The translations under genes were made by a program, and so were the position numbers. A model generated the notes under the pieces. The model was not told where the DNA came from. It searched no databases and saw only the letters and a program-made list of their open reading frames with translations. Positions 1 to 12,010 of a stretch of DNA of 64,000 nucleotides are shown in pieces (position 1 is the first letter of the stretch; each line of letters starts with the position of its first letter). This stretch comes from Phallus indusiatus (taxonomy: Eukaryota > Basidiomycota > Agaricomycetes > Phallales > Phallaceae): the NCBI GenBank assembly GCA_027605045.1, contig JAQFWX010000001.1, positions 2,356,001-2,420,000 of the forward strand, read 5' to 3'.

Positions 1-2950
1 GAATGATTGAGGACGAAATGGATGAAGTATGTTTAAACTTGCGTCTTCATGTTTGACAGACTGCCAGTCCGTTAAATAATTGCAATTCAGTCAAGGCCGG
101 ATTTCTGGCTGCAAGTCTCAGGCAAGGGGTGTCTTCGTCGATCGTCGCATGATATGTCGAGATAAAATATCCATCATGTTCCTGACACCGTATTGATACC
201 AGTGGGCCTCACCTTCAAAGCACATCCCGCGGTATGATCTCTGGATTACTCCGAGGTTTTCGGGGAGGTGATACACTTCCGAAAATGAAACGCAGATCAA
301 CGATCAGCAACTAATAGAAAAGGTGGAATAATGATTGACACTGACCTCTCGACGCCCAGACGACCCGACTTCTAATTTCGTTGGCGTCAGAAGTGTTTTT
401 TCCATGATAGGAAATTTTAGCGAGAGGTCGATTGTCACATCACTCAACCAGAGTTCACAGGAGTATTCATAGGAAAATGTTTTTACCTGCATTAGCCGCG
501 CGCCCTATTGAATTATATCTGATAGAAGTGGTGGAACCCATTTATGCGCAGTATGACAATAGGCATCTTCGATATAGTCGACATGTCTGTTGATTTTCCT
601 CCAAATTGCTATTGCCTTTGATCTGTGAAATAGGGACAATAGAAACCACCGCAATCTTGTACCTTAACTATGAATTTAAATACAGAAAATCAGGTGCGTA
701 TATCCGGTGACGGGTCGGACACGAAGTGTGAAAGGTTCTTTCTGAGGTGCAATAAAATTGATGCGAGATAAGGGCAGGTTTGGCGTATTTACTGACAGTT
801 GGTGATTCATGTCTTTCAAAACAAGGCTTACATGAACGTGTCTTCTTGTAGATGAGAGAGAGACGGCTAATACCTTCATGGCTACTTTGTCGTCATTCGT
901 CATTGTATCTTTGATCTTGGTGATTCGGATCCCCTAATTACAAACCACTCGCCCATCATAACGGTTACAAATGGCACGGATGGCCATTTGAAAAAACCAG
1001 CTATTATGAAAAAGTCCACAACCGGTAGCTAAAAGCATGTGGAGTGACATCGGCGACCATGTCAGGATTATGGCAGGTTCTGTGATCGTCCCAGTAATTC
1101 GTCCCAGTAATTAGAGTACCAATCTCGCTGACTTGCTTCAGAAACGCAGCTGAACTAGCGCTGTTGAATGCAGCCTAGAATAACGAGTGCCGAATGAATT
1201 AAAATTTAATCTGTTAACGCTCTCACCCCATCACACGCGTCATTGACGTAATTGCGCGATGTTCCGAGAAGTTGCCATTAGGTCTCTGAGGGGCTGCATC
1301 CGTGTGCCATTGTGCAGATTGTATTGCGAAGATGACACCGAAGTAGTCGGTAGAGCACGCCAAAAATCACATGCCTTATCGACTAAAAAGTCTACTTGCC
1401 ACTTCGCGGCCCATTGTACTACGAAATGATTAAGCGACTCTGGAGTCTGAACTCATAGGGTCCAGTCTTGACAGATAAAGAATTCCAAGCGATAAGTTTG
1501 ATTCCGTCACTAAATCTTCACATGTATTGAAAGTTAATCTAAATTCAGGATGTTCAATCATGTTCTCAAAAACACGGTTGGTGAAATGGATATTCGAGAG
1601 TTGACTTACAGGTGTTCTTGTAAAGAGAAACATCATTTGAATCGCACTAATCGTGTTTAGTAAGCGCTAAAGCCCGGCGGATAGACGTACCAATCAAAAT
1701 CAGTACAAGTCAATATCTCCATCACAACGACCACTAGTGAGTGTTCTGATATGAGTATACGGAAAATATGCCTAATTATACCACTCATCCACTATTGTCG
1801 TTGATTTGGGCTCGGGTGAAGAAAGGACCGACGACAGCTCATTCTTGCAATTCAACTACGAATATAAGGTTGAAATAAGTTATGCTTAGAAGGAAATGTA
1901 TGGCTCAGTCGGCAAGTGCGGGGAAAGATGCGGTTTTCCATCGGGAAGTGGCAAACGGGCTTAAAACCAATCAATTTTAAGGTGAACATTTAATAAAAAA
2001 ACAAGCTTACAAACATTTTGCGCGGTGCTGGCGAAACCGTAGAATCAACCGAGTACGGAGAACTGCTCTGAAGCACGAGTCCTCAATCTTCAACAAATTC
2101 AGAAACAATCAGCCGACGCACCAAAGGGCTACATGAAAGGGCAAATGCATCGTTGTGCACACGGGGGCTGCTCTACAGCACTGATGATGACTGTATGTAG
2201 TCATGGAGGCCAGTATAGACGAAAAGGTTCTTTGCGCGATGGGGTCCCTCAAATCGATCTTACCACGTATTCCTGATCTTCGTTTTGTTCATGTCGACTG
2301 CCTAATGGATGTCAGCCCATCTTGCGAGCATTCTCATACTTTCAAATAATCTCACTACTCTCTTGCTCTCATTACCTGACTTAAGTTTGCCCAATAGCTT
2401 TCTGCTGGGCAGACAGACTGCGGAAGGCGCAGAACGGATGATGAACACACCCAAAAGAAGACAAGAATAGGAGACGATTTCGGCGGAGAAGATAGTGTAG
2501 ACAACCAGACCGGTTTTCCTCCGTGTAGGTTGTACATGTCAGTACGTGGATCCTGGACAAACACTACGGAGAGCCAAAGTAGTCGCTGCATGGACCAGCA
2601 TGGTGGACAGGATAGATGTCGCCAACTGCAAATTCAAACTCAGATATCAGGATGTTCGCAAGTTGCAACGTTCAGACCTCAGGCCTTCATGCCAAAAATC
2701 TTGAAATAAATCATGGAGAAAACTCGCAAGATATCCTATCTGATGGTAGTCGACTTATACAACTCAGAGCTGCGCGTCAGGGTGAATGGGCCGAAGGAAG
2801 TATTTGGGCGTGGTCGTGTTACAGTTTTGTTTCCTTATTTCAGAATGATACGCAACATAATACATTCTCCCTGACCCGTTTTCATGATAGAAGTCTTCTC
2901 AAGATAAATTTTAGGACAGTGGTGTAAATAAATTTTCCTCGGGGTCATGA
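1..2950 (-). repeat. Block P1 of the tandem unit: unrecognised, intron-like, possibly a decayed gene
   Basis: This stretch recurs at 44804-47940 and again from 61160. Position 1 aligns with about 44804 and 61160. Short minus-strand open segments are conserved between copies, for example a segment near 676-903 ending in a VRPVTGY-like motif, one near 1430-1560 with DLVTES followed by LSLGILYLSRL, and one near 2355-2591 with a FFWVCSS motif. They are separated by stretches with GT..AG boundaries, so a spliced minus-strand gene or its pseudogene is likely. Stops and indels differ between copies, which argues for decay. I do not recognise any domain. Part of it (about 1980-2130) is related to segments inside block Q. 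Confidence 0.45.
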
Positions 2951-2989
2951 CATGCCTCGCCACGTAATAATAGGCAGCTATGTCGCAAT

Positions 2990-3250
2990 GCTATTACGTC
3001 GATGTATGGTCAAAAGAATACACTCATCTCAGACTGGTCGACAGAAAGCTCTAGCATAAAGGTGGACTGTGGAGCCATCCTAAGCAGATTCACATTTATT
3101 ACATACAGTATCAACGTCGAAGTCAGCGGATGATCCCACTGGGACTTCTTTCATGGTCGCTCATTTCCACCATCGTGTATGTAGTCAACCACGCTTCGAA
3201 AATGAAGAGTGGGTAACGTTACATCTGTAGGACTTTCACCCTGTAGGGGC
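2990..3250 (-). pseudogene. Duplicated, decayed terminal exon of DUF6533 gene A
   Basis: The sequence repeats the terminal exon and 3' flank of gene A that lie immediately next to it (about 3250-3560). Shared landmarks include the ATGGTCAAAAGAATR tract, the AGTTTATTACAT-like tract and the segment encoding a FRSV-like stretch next to the CATTTCCACCAT tract. The repeated copy has lost the reading frame of the terminal exon. The same extra copy is found beside gene C at about 47950-48110, so the local duplication predates the duplication of the larger unit. Confidence 0.5.
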
Positions 3251-3346
3251 AATGATAAGACGTATGGTCAAAAGAATGTATTTATTTCAAAATCTCGGAC
3301 AGAAAATTGGCTGTCCAGCATGCCAAAAGTGACCCCTCGAATTATC

Positions 3347-5132
3347 CTACACCGATTCAAGTTTATTACATCCAATTTCGACATCAATGTCAGCGGGAGA
3401 TCCCGCTGGCAAAATATCACCGTTGTCATCTCCTTCTATGACGTCGACCACCGCATTTTCGTTTTCATGATCGCTCATTTCCACCATAATCGATTGATGC
3501 ATATAATCCATTACGCTTCGAAATTGAAGAGTTGGTAATGTTACATCTGTAGTTCGAATTATTGCCGAATTTCGTTGACGAAGATCCAGAACAAAATTGG
3601 CAATTAAAATGACCGCCAAACTATAATCTGGAAATGAATAAAGTCCTTGAAGTGGAATGGGTAGACTGACACACCTTTGTTGGAAAATGCCGAGGCCAGT
3701 TACTACGCCAGATACTACGTTCTGATATGGTATGAGTTTGAAATTGAAAATGAACTACGAGGTCCATGTTTTGTTCGAAACAGAGTGCACTCACATCATT
3801 CAATTCGATCTATGGGGTATAATCAAAATAACAATCATTATCAGAATTTGTGTAGATTTACTAGATTAACGATTGCCGAACCGCCGCAGGAAAAGATAAC
3901 AAAGCTTTTTTCATTCAAAAGGGTGACGTTGTGCCAGTGAGATATATTGAAAAAGTTTTTTTCAACATTGTTAAACTTACAAAAACTGTGATAGAACTGT
4001 AGTCTATATTCAGAGAGGGCTTCTCAAAGATATAGTCGAAACTTACCTTGTCTAAGTATTACAGAAACAAGGTCATTCTTGTTTCGGATGCCAGTTTCGC
4101 CCTTCAACCTCCAAGTACCCCAAACATTCCATAGGCAAACGGAAGAGACAAGTAATTCAATCAAAACGAGTAAGATACTTGAAAAAGAGTTGAGTATATT
4201 TTGGGCTAAATCACAACATAGTTAGTATATTATTATGGGAGCACATTTCTTCAATTTTACCGTTGAAACTAAAAAACATTAAAGGGTCAAGTTAGAATCC
4301 TAAATTATAATTTATCCTCACTTTGACGAAGAACATCCATTGAATATTACAGCGTCTGAGCAAGAGAAAAAATTGAGTGACCCCACTGTAAATATTATCA
4401 CATCAGTGATGATGCTCACCACAAAGGTTTGTAATAGCATTCCCCGTTATAAGGAAACTCAGGGCTCCAATTATGATCCTGTTTCCTTGACACAATGCAT
4501 ATACTCTAAGAACCAATAAACCTAAATGACAGATATATTTAACAGCATTTCCAGATTCAAAATATTAGACTAACCTTGTACACTAACATTTATTACAAGG
4601 TATACAGCACCGCTTATGTTATACAGGTCGTTGCAGAAACTTTTGTTCTTTTTAAGTTCCCAGTCCCATTTTTACGATAATATCTTACCTTCCCTCCTGC
4701 AGGAGAAGGAACGGTTAACATTATCTAATAAACTCTGGACATTGTTAGGCTTACTGGCAAAAAATTATTCCAGAAAACAAGTATTTGATTGATTAATGCT
4801 CCATGTCTCATAAGGGCGTAAAGCAGAGTCGTAATACTGAATGGTTTGGGCGAAAACCACAGATATTTCCCTTCTCGTGACAAATCCAACACCGTGGTAT
4901 AAACAAGTAGTGCTAAGGTATCACTTTCGAATTGTGAACCAATTTCTCAGATGGAGGATAACTCACTAAGACTACTGACAGAAAAAAACACGTAGAGATA
5001 ACTGATGTGATATGGTCAATTAAAAACTGAACCTTATGAGCACCCGGAATGGTGGACCCACTTTATATATGCTATTTGAATTATCAACGCGTCCAGCGCG
5101 ATGCTAGTAGCATTGAAAGTATTGTTGTTCAT
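3347..5132 (-). CDS. DUF6533-type seven-helix membrane protein, copy A
   Basis: Spliced minus-strand gene with about eight exons. The start at 5132 opens with MNNNTFNATS, a short N-terminus rich in Asn and Thr with possible N-glycosylation sites. Exon 2 (about 4790-4950) encodes LLVYTTVLDLSREGKYLW, which fits the DUF6533 hallmark (a helix followed by an L-x-x-PRE-x-x-YxW type motif). Later exons encode hydrophobic helices, one with RVYALCQGN near 4480, and the last exon (3347-3619) encodes a helix followed by LDLRQRN, FRSVMDYMHQS and an acidic tail ending CNKLESV. These proteins are predicted plasma-membrane proteins of unknown ligand, greatly expanded in mushrooms. Exon limits are approximate. 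Copy A is closest to copy C. Confidence is high for the family and moderate for exact exons. Confidence 0.75.
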
Positions 5133-8100
5133 TTCCGGAATGAGGGGATGAAAATACCGCGAGACAAATTGATAACATTAAATATCAGCGATAGAAGTAA
5201 GCCAGGGGTCGTATTTCTGGCTGTAGCTTGTGGGGGTCACCCCGGGCCGAACACCAGACATCTTCGTCAATATGAAGTGGTGCATCGTGATGGACACTTA
5301 GTTCTTATTCAATACCTGCCCTGACACCAACTTCAATAATTTGGTAGGCTTTCAATATGATTCATGATTTTCTTGCAGTTGCCATCGACTTCTAGTAAAG
5401 AGTGTATATCCGGTTAGGCATGAGTTTTGAAAGGTTGTTCCTGAGAAGTTGGAAAATGATGGGATCGTCTCTAGGGTATATTGGTAGTGTTGATCTTTTG
5501 AAAATTTTAATTATACAAGAGGCACCTGTTCTGGTGAGAAACAGGTATCACGCGGTATATAGTTCCTGTTCGACGTTGATTGTGGGGACGAAAGAAGACA
5601 AGGGTGTCTAGGTAAGATCTTTGTTTTTTTTTTTTTTCGTGGAGCTTCGGACTGTCAGGTTTGGCGAGAATCAGCCATGTCCTGTCAGTCTAACTAATTG
5701 CAAGGCCGAGGGCCTTGCGGGGGTAAGATCTTTGAGGTGTTTATTTTTTCCCCGGTGATCTTAAGATCTGAACAGACATCGCAAATCATTCTGGCACCTG
5801 TTTAGTTGGCCGCGAAAGAAGGGTTCAGTACATGCCCATCTACTTCCGTAGATACCGGTAGGCTCTACTAGCCGCCATCATGTACCAGGGGATTGGGCTG
5901 TAAATCACACCGTTCTCCAATGAGCAAAAAACAGTCACCTTCCCCTTAGTCGTTTATTTTTTATTTCAGCCGGCACCAGCGTGTATTGATATATTATAGT
6001 AAAGTGCATCGGCGCACATAGTGAATTCCAGTGGCATCACAATGAATACCAGTTTATAATTCAATAACACCCGCTAATTACTACCATATAAATTATTGTA
6101 CAGTGTCAAAGCCCAACAAATGAATAAAATACGCGAAAAAGAACAGGATCTGAGCATGAACAGTCGGTAGACGCCCAACGTTTCACCGGCGGACCGCAAC
6201 GGTCAAAGTGAAAGGAGGCTGGGGCATTGAAATTACATATGTGATGTTCTGAGAATCTGCAAAGCGCGCTGAAGCCTGGGAGGGGTTCCTAAAATATGAA
6301 ATAACAATTAATACAACACATCATCCTGCGAATAACCTGCAGACACGACGCGACACCCAGAGCTTTCAACACTGAGCTTCACTGGACTTCGCTGGAATTT
6401 TCTATTTTTGAAATCAGGCCCAGTCATAGCTAAACTTGAATTTTATTTATTATTAATTCATACAAAAAATCAATATTTATTATTATTTTCCAAAAATGAC
6501 CATCACTGGCCATCACTGGACACTGGACACTGGGTCCGTCAGTAGATATTAACGCACTCGCTTCAAATGTTCTATATTTACATCAGAAGAGTTGGTGGGA
6601 AGATTCACAATGGTATGAAAAAGAAATGATTCCTATCTACGTCATAGGCACAGCCTTCGCCAGAGATCCATTCGAGTTCGCTAGGCACAATACTGTCCTC
6701 TGCAGCCAACATCACCCATCGCAACGACCCTGGTGAATAGAACGGGCTATTACGAGAAGCTCGACGTCGGATAACGGAAAGGACACGGAGGGATCAAGTC
6801 GGGCTGCTGTGAATTTATACTGTCGGGTTTTGGAAACGTCATCCCAGATATAAAAAGGTAGGAAAACAGGCTCATAGATCGCCTAAATGACGTGGCGCTG
6901 GCAGAACCGTAGACGATGATGCTGAGAGGAACCGAGTGCAAGACATTATTCTGAAACGCGGGGTCAGAGGACTCCAGCAAGTTTAAGAAACATCAAGGGT
7001 GTGAACGAAAGGGTGACTTGAAAAGCGCAAAAATAACCAACGTGGTATCGAGAGCACCGTCGTGCACATTCTGCTATACTAGCCAGATTTGTCTGCTTGA
7101 GAATACCAAGGCGATTTGTGGATTGGAGAAAGGACACCTATTGAGGCAGCGGGATCTTCTCGAAATGAGGATTGTATTACTGGAACGTGAGCTTATCTTC
7201 AATGATGCACCCGGCTCGGACACCGTGATAGGGGCGGAATCCTTAGCAGCATCGAGCACGCCAAATGGTGCTCGGGATGCCATCAATAATGATGAGAAAA
7301 GGTGATTGCCCACGGATGCACAGCGAACCAGGCTTGTCCGTCGCGGCCCACCCGCCACCTTCGCCGTTAATACCGGTGATCCTCTTTACGTCGCGTCTGC
7401 ACAGTTTACCCAATTGCTTGATGGACCATTCTTGCATGATTCTTATCGGGGATACGTTCCTTAGGGAGAACATCTGAGCAACCATCTTCCTCTTGCGTGT
7501 GCGTTCTGCACGGGACTCTGCGACGCATGATGTGCTGCTCGAGAAGCTCCTTGTGGTATGGATAATCCTGTCTCTCGTTCCCGTTGTCCGCGTTGTGTTG
7601 ATCCTGGAGAAGAAGAATGGGATTTGTATTATGAGTATGGTAAGTATCGTCACAAAAACAGCATTCGGGCAAAATGCACCACCATATACATATTGTCATC
7701 CACTGAGACCATTATCCTACAAACTCTCTCATCCCTTTGTACGCGCTATCATTTTTCATTTTGAACGCTGAGCGGACAGGATGCGGAACACGCAGAAAGA
7801 ACCAACATACTCAAAGGACATATAAAAACTGGACGTACAAGGTCGTGGCTGTGATTAAACTGTCCCTCAGCTACCTCCTCTCCTATAGTCAGTACGTTGG
7901 TCCCCAGACGTCGAACAGTGCGCAGGGGCACATCCGGGGGCTAAGGAAAACAATTTCGCGAAAATGCAAATTCAAACTCAGACGTCGCCATGTTCGCAGC
8001 GCCGGCCGCGGTTCAGAGTATACGTTGAGTCCAAGCTCCAAGCTCCAAGCTTCAAGTTCCATAAATTACAAAAAATCCGCGCGGCATTCGTCTACTTGCC

Positions 8101-8560
8101 TGTAAGTGGATAAATTGTATGAGTTGCGTGTCCGGCTAATGTGCAGAACTGAGAGTCTCTGGACTATGGAGTGGGGTCGGTGGTCCGCGGTCGGATGTGC
8201 ATTCCAGCGTGAAAAGATGATGAGATAAAACGAAGAGCTTGAAACGCGTTAGCGGATGACCAGTCATTTCCACGATTTGTGAGACCTTCAGATATATCAT
8301 GCTGAATCCGCCCCGACGAACCTCATCGACGTGTTCTTCAACTCAGATTACATAAATGAATATTCCGTTTCATTACCGGGAAATTGATTTGCTGAACTGT
8401 ACTAACCCGTAGGCCGGCTAAAGACGTTCAAAGTTAAGCCTCTCCGAGGTTTCCCAGGTTCGGAAAATGGCTGTTATTGGATAAGCCATTGCACTTCAAG
8501 TTTTCCAATCTTGGCGGCCGACTATTACACTAGCCGCAGGCGACAACGATATGTGGAAAA
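5133..8560 (-). repeat. Block Q1 of the tandem unit, unrecognised sequence with open segments
   Basis: Recurs at about 55640-59300. It starts upstream of DUF6533 gene A and ends downstream of gene B. Conserved minus-strand open segments include one at about 7074-7340 (a GVLDAAKDSAP-like motif, matching GVLNTAKDSAP in Q2) and one near 6750-6980 (SIIVYGSASAT, matching a YGFVSAT segment in Q2). Parts of Q are related to parts of P, so both may descend from one intron-rich gene. The frame is not continuous and I recognise no domain. A plus-strand ORF at 7018-7305 overlaps but is not conserved in Q2. Confidence 0.4.
5624..5721 (-). mobile_element. 98-bp non-LTR retroposon (SINE-like or truncated LINE 3' end)
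   Basis: The insert is absent from the matching site in block Q2 (about 56130). It is flanked by a perfect 13-bp direct repeat, GGTAAGATCTTTG, at 5611-5623 and 5722-5734. On the plus strand it begins with 14 T, so on the minus strand it ends with a poly(A) tail. Its other end holds a hairpin, GCAAGGCC paired with GGCCTTGC. A long target duplication with a terminal A-tail is the signature of target-primed reverse transcription. I cannot assign a family. Confidence 0.75.
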
Positions 8561-9324
8561 TCAAACGGGAGTTAAACGTTGAAGTTGATCGATAAATTCA
8601 AGTCTTCAAGAGTAAACCATTGCACTTTTCAAAGTTGTCCCTCAGCTTATTACATTTTAACTTCCCATGCCACTGCAGACAACGATGATATTGCTTTTTC
8701 AAACGGTACGAAAAAAAGAGTTCTAATTGAGTTGTTGAAAGTAACCACGACTATCTTAACCCGACTCGAGTTCACGCCCAATTTCAACGTCTGGAGATCC
8801 CGGGACTGGCAGGAGCTCGAGATCGTTATCATCTTCAACTTCTTCCATAACCATCGCGTTGACGTTTTCGTGATCGCTCATTTCCACCATAACGGACTGA
8901 TGTATATGATCCATCACGCTTCGAAAGTGAAGACTCGGTAATGTTACACTCGTAGCTTGTACTACTGCCGAATTTTGTTCGCGAAGATCCAAAGTAAAGT
9001 CCGTGAGTAGAATGGCCGATAAACTGTAATCTGCGGATGAATGTGAATGAACCTTAAAATGAGAAGGTAAATAGCACCTTTCTTGGAAGATGTTCACGGT
9101 AGATGAAACATTCTGAGGTGATATAACTTTAAATTCTAGACTGTACCACTGGGACCATATTTAATTGAGAAATACTAGAGTGTACTCACAGCGCTATTTA
9201 ATCCGAACTATAAAATTAAATTAAATATTATCAGGAAAAGACAATCAGGATTCGCATAGATTCACCAGAGAAAGGATTGAGGCAGTGCAACTAAAAAGAA
9301 CCGCAAAACTTTTTCCAAAAGGTG

Positions 9325-9486
9325 TGTTGAGTTACGGTCACACCGTGACTATAGTTACTGTAAATAGTACTTACGCGCACGCGTCTAATTTCCTCACTCG
9401 TGTCATTACACGTAGTGAGGTACGTTCGTTCTAGTTTAGTTTCTCACTATTTCCTTATTAACAATGTACCTAGCTATTATTCTTTA
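9325..9486 (+). repeat. 5' LTR of the copia element
   Basis: 162 bp beginning TGTTGAG and ending TTCTTTA. It matches 43334-43495 closely. The 3' LTR is 56 bp longer because a segment containing CACTCGTGTCATTACACG and the terminal CTATTATTCTTTA is duplicated there. Confidence 0.85.
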
Positions 9487-9498
9487 GGTTATGGGCCC
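9487..9498 (+). promoter_or_regulatory. Copia primer binding site for initiator tRNA-Met (anticodon arm)
   Basis: The 12 bases GGTTATGGGCCC directly follow the 5' LTR. They are complementary to the anticodon arm of eukaryotic initiator tRNA-Met (GGGCCCAUAACC includes the CAU anticodon). Drosophila copia and several fungal relatives prime with a half tRNA cut in this loop, so the same is inferred here. Confidence 0.65.
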
Positions 9499-9502
9499 CG
9501 CG

Positions 9503-10503
9503 TGTCACGCGCCATGTTCCGGGCGTCTGGGCGGAAGTCCGGGGAGTCCGGACTACGGGACAGAAGGGACTTGGCTTCAGCTTATGTGCTGCGCCGACTC
9601 AGACGACCCTGGATATCCCTTAATTTCGGACTAGAAGTCCGAGACAGCCCGGACGTAGTCCGGGCAGGTCCGGACAAGTACTGGGAGCGGACTTTAAGCG
9701 AGATAGATAAGAGAAGATTTGATTATAAAGAGTTCAACTGGGGCTAGACTTAAAATAGACTTGAATACGACTTGATATTCAGACTGGGGAGCCCCAGACG
9801 AAGTCTGGGGGCTTTAAATACAAAAAGCTAGACTACTAGAACTAAAGGAGATATAACTAAAAGGAGACTAGTTGCACAGCACCAGAAATGTCAGGGTACG
9901 CTACCGCGTCCCCTCATTCTTCCTTATTTATTATCATCGGTATATGTTCATTTTCATTTCATTTACATTTCCCGTACATTAAGTCCACCTTCCGTTTGCT
10001 CCCTCCGTCTCTATTTCACATTCTCTACTCGCGCGCGTTGCGCGCTCATACCCGGCGTGATGCCCGTGACATCACGTCGCTTAGGCTCGGCTTGGGCGCC
10101 TGGCACTTAGCTGTGTCAGGGCCGCACGCCGCGTCGTCGTTTTATGTATATAGTAGCTGTACCTAGAGTGAGGGTCCCTAAGCTTGTTCTCTTAGGATCC
10201 CCTCCCTCTAGGTGAGTAGTTAGTGCCTCCCTCAATATATTTACTTAGGATCCCCTCCCTCTAGTGTGAGCTGAGTAGCCCTAACAAGAAACATATCTGG
10301 CACTTGCTTTCTAATGCTCCGGACAGAATGTCCCCATAAGGAAATATCCTAGTCCGGACGAAGTCCGGACCTTGGACTTACCGGACGTGGACAGAATAAT
10401 GGACTACGCTCGGACTTGGCGGATATACTAAATATGGACGGGGATTGGGCGCCGGACCTCTCCGAGGTCCGGATTAGGATTGGGTGGCACGAGGGTCGTG
10501 ACA
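9503..10503. mobile_element. Solo LTR of family A, itself split by a gypsy LTR
   Basis: Begins TGTCACGCGCCATGTTCC and ends GGGTCGTGACA. The same sequence occurs in the opposite orientation at 34699-35295. The flanks are CCGCG and CCGCA, a 5-bp target duplication with one G-to-A change. It landed just after the copia primer binding site. Without the nested gypsy LTR (9889-10286) it is about 600 bp. No internal region is present, so it is a recombined remnant. Confidence 0.8.
9889..10286 (+). mobile_element. Solo gypsy LTR nested in a family A solo LTR
   Basis: 398 bp from TGTCAGGGTACGCTACCG to GAGTAGCCCTAACA, a copy of the LTR of the gypsy element at 34398-41219. It is flanked by a 5-bp duplication AGAAA (9884-9888, 10287-10291). 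The other family A LTR (near 34940, reverse) has the uninterrupted target CACCAGAAACATATCTGG, which confirms the insertion. Confidence 0.9.
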
Positions 10504-10565
10504 CCGCACTACAAAAGCCCACTTAATTAGAAGAAGCTCATACCTGACCGAATCACTAAAGCGTG

Positions 10566-10839
10566 ATGTCCGCTACTACTCCATCAGACTCTAACCCTAA
10601 GAAAGCAAAGCCGTACGAACCTCCAAAGTGGATCAACCAATACCAACCACATGAGCATCTGCAAGGAACTGAGAACTGGCTGACATGGAGCACGAACATG
10701 AAACGACTGCTGAAACAAGCAAATGTCTGGGAAGTTGTCACTGGAGAAAAACCACTGGCGAGCTTGCCCGAGTATGTGGATTGGTGCCTCAAAGATGGAT
10801 TCGCACAAGTGGCAATCACACACAATGTAGTATCCAAGC
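10566..10839 (+). pseudogene. Copia gag, N-terminal fragment (about 91 residues)
   Basis: The ATG at 10566 opens MSATTPSDSNPKK and runs to 10839, where a gypsy LTR begins. The segment WINQYQPHEHLQGTENWLTW, followed by MKRLLKQANVW, is typical of the start of copia gag (UBN2-type, a YxxW tract before the nucleic-acid packaging domain). The 5' leader between the primer binding site and this start is about 60 bp once the solo LTR is removed. The rest of gag, including any zinc knuckle, is absent: the next copia sequence after the LTR is in the middle of integrase. Confidence 0.75.
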
Positions 10840-11638
10840 TGTCAGGGTATGCTACCGCCGTCTCTCATTTTTCTATTTATTATCATCGGCATCATTTCAT
10901 TCCTATTCCATTTACCATTTCCGTATTTTACTTTTACTTTCCGTTTCCTTGTTCTGTCTCTATTTCACTTTCTCTACTCGTGCGCGTTGCGCGCTCGTAC
11001 CCGGCGTGATGCCCGTGACATCACGTTGCTTAGGTTTGGCTTGGGCGCCTGGCACTTAGCTGTGTCAGGGCCGCTGTTAGGGCTACTCAGCTCAGGCTAG
11101 AGGGAGGGGATCCTAAGAGAATATATTGGAAGGGAAACTAACTACTCACCTAGAGGGAGGGGATCCTAAGAGAACAAGCTTAGGGACCCTCACTCTAGGG
11201 ACAGTGACTATATACATGGAAAACGATAGCGCGGCGTGCGGCCCTGACACAGCTAAGTGCCAGGTGCCCAAGCCGAACCTAAGCGACGTGATGTCACGGG
11301 CATCACGCCAGGTACGAGCGCGCGACGTGCGCGAGTAGAGAAAGTGAAATAGAAACAGAACAAGGGAACGGAAAGTAAACGTAAAATACGGGAATGATAA
11401 ATAAAATAGAAACGAAATGATGCCGATGATAATAAATAAGAAAATGAGAGACGGCGGTAGCGTACCCTGACAGCCGCACGCCGCGTCGTCGTTTTATGTA
11501 TATAGTAGCTGTACCTAGAGTGAGGGTCCCTAAGCTTGTTCTCTTAGGATCCCCTCCCTCTAGGTGAGTAGTTAGTATTTTCCTTAATATATTATCTTAG
11601 GATCCCCTCCCTCTAGTCTGAGCTGAGTAGCCCTAACA
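10840..11638 (+). mobile_element. Gypsy LTR at a copia deletion junction, split by a second gypsy LTR
   Basis: Starts TGTCAGGGTATGCTACCG, ends GAGTAGCCCTAACA. It is the only gypsy LTR copy here without a matching duplication: CAAGC on the left, TTCAA on the right. It also joins copia gag to mid-integrase, with the DNA between missing. The inner LTR is 11075-11472. Confidence 0.85.
11075..11472 (-). mobile_element. Solo gypsy LTR nested in another gypsy LTR
   Basis: 398 bp, opposite in orientation to its host LTR. It is flanked by the duplication GCCGC (11070-11074, 11473-11477). Other copies have the uninterrupted site GGCCGCACGCCGCG. Confidence 0.9.
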
Positions 11639-11856
11639 TTCAAGGCATTTGTCGATTGGAAGACGAAAGCTGAGAACTTGTCTGGCAAGACCTTAAAAAT
11701 CTTTCATTCAGATAATGGAACCAAGTTCGTGAGCAAAACGTGGACTAACTACTTCTAGAAGCATGGCATCGCATTTGAAGCATCAGCCCCTTATACACCC
11801 GAGCAAAACGGCACTGCGGAACGACTGAACCGAACTATAATCGAGAGGGTCAGAAC
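11639..11856 (+). pseudogene. Copia integrase core fragment
   Basis: The frame encodes FKAFVDWKTKAENLSGKT, then FHSDNGTKF carrying the second catalytic Asp, then PEQNGTAERLNRTI carrying the catalytic Glu, so this is the DDE core of a copia integrase. An in-frame TAG lies at about 11756 between them (the expected residue is Gln). The fragment stops at the hAT element; the last 8 bases GTCAGAAC are the hAT target duplication. The frame resumes at 33427 without loss. Confidence 0.85.
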
Positions 11857-12010
11857 TAAGGCTCTAAACGGGTTGCGGGTTTCACAGGTTTTACCTGCAG
11901 GTACCTGTATCTGTACCTGCAGGTAGCGGGTACCCATTGGCAGGTACCCAGCGCTTACCTGACCCGGGTCGGGTACAGATACATATTTTCAAAATGGCAG
12001 GTACCTGCGA
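11857..12010 (+). repeat. hAT left terminus: inverted repeat and subterminal motif cluster
   Basis: After the 19-bp terminal repeat, the motifs CAGGTACC, GGGTACCC and ACCTGC occur many times in both orientations up to about 12010. Such clusters are the usual binding sites for hAT transposase. The stretch from about 12010 to 12313 shows no gene; from about 12180 it is homologous to the leader of the right-hand cassette. Confidence 0.75.

Noticed and set aside
7018..7305. Plus-strand ORF of 95 codons in block Q1
   Set aside because: The homologous stretch in Q2 (near 56690-56990) is not open in that frame.
9400..9747. 115-codon plus-strand ORF
   Set aside because: It crosses from the copia LTR into the family A LTR and so is not a gene.
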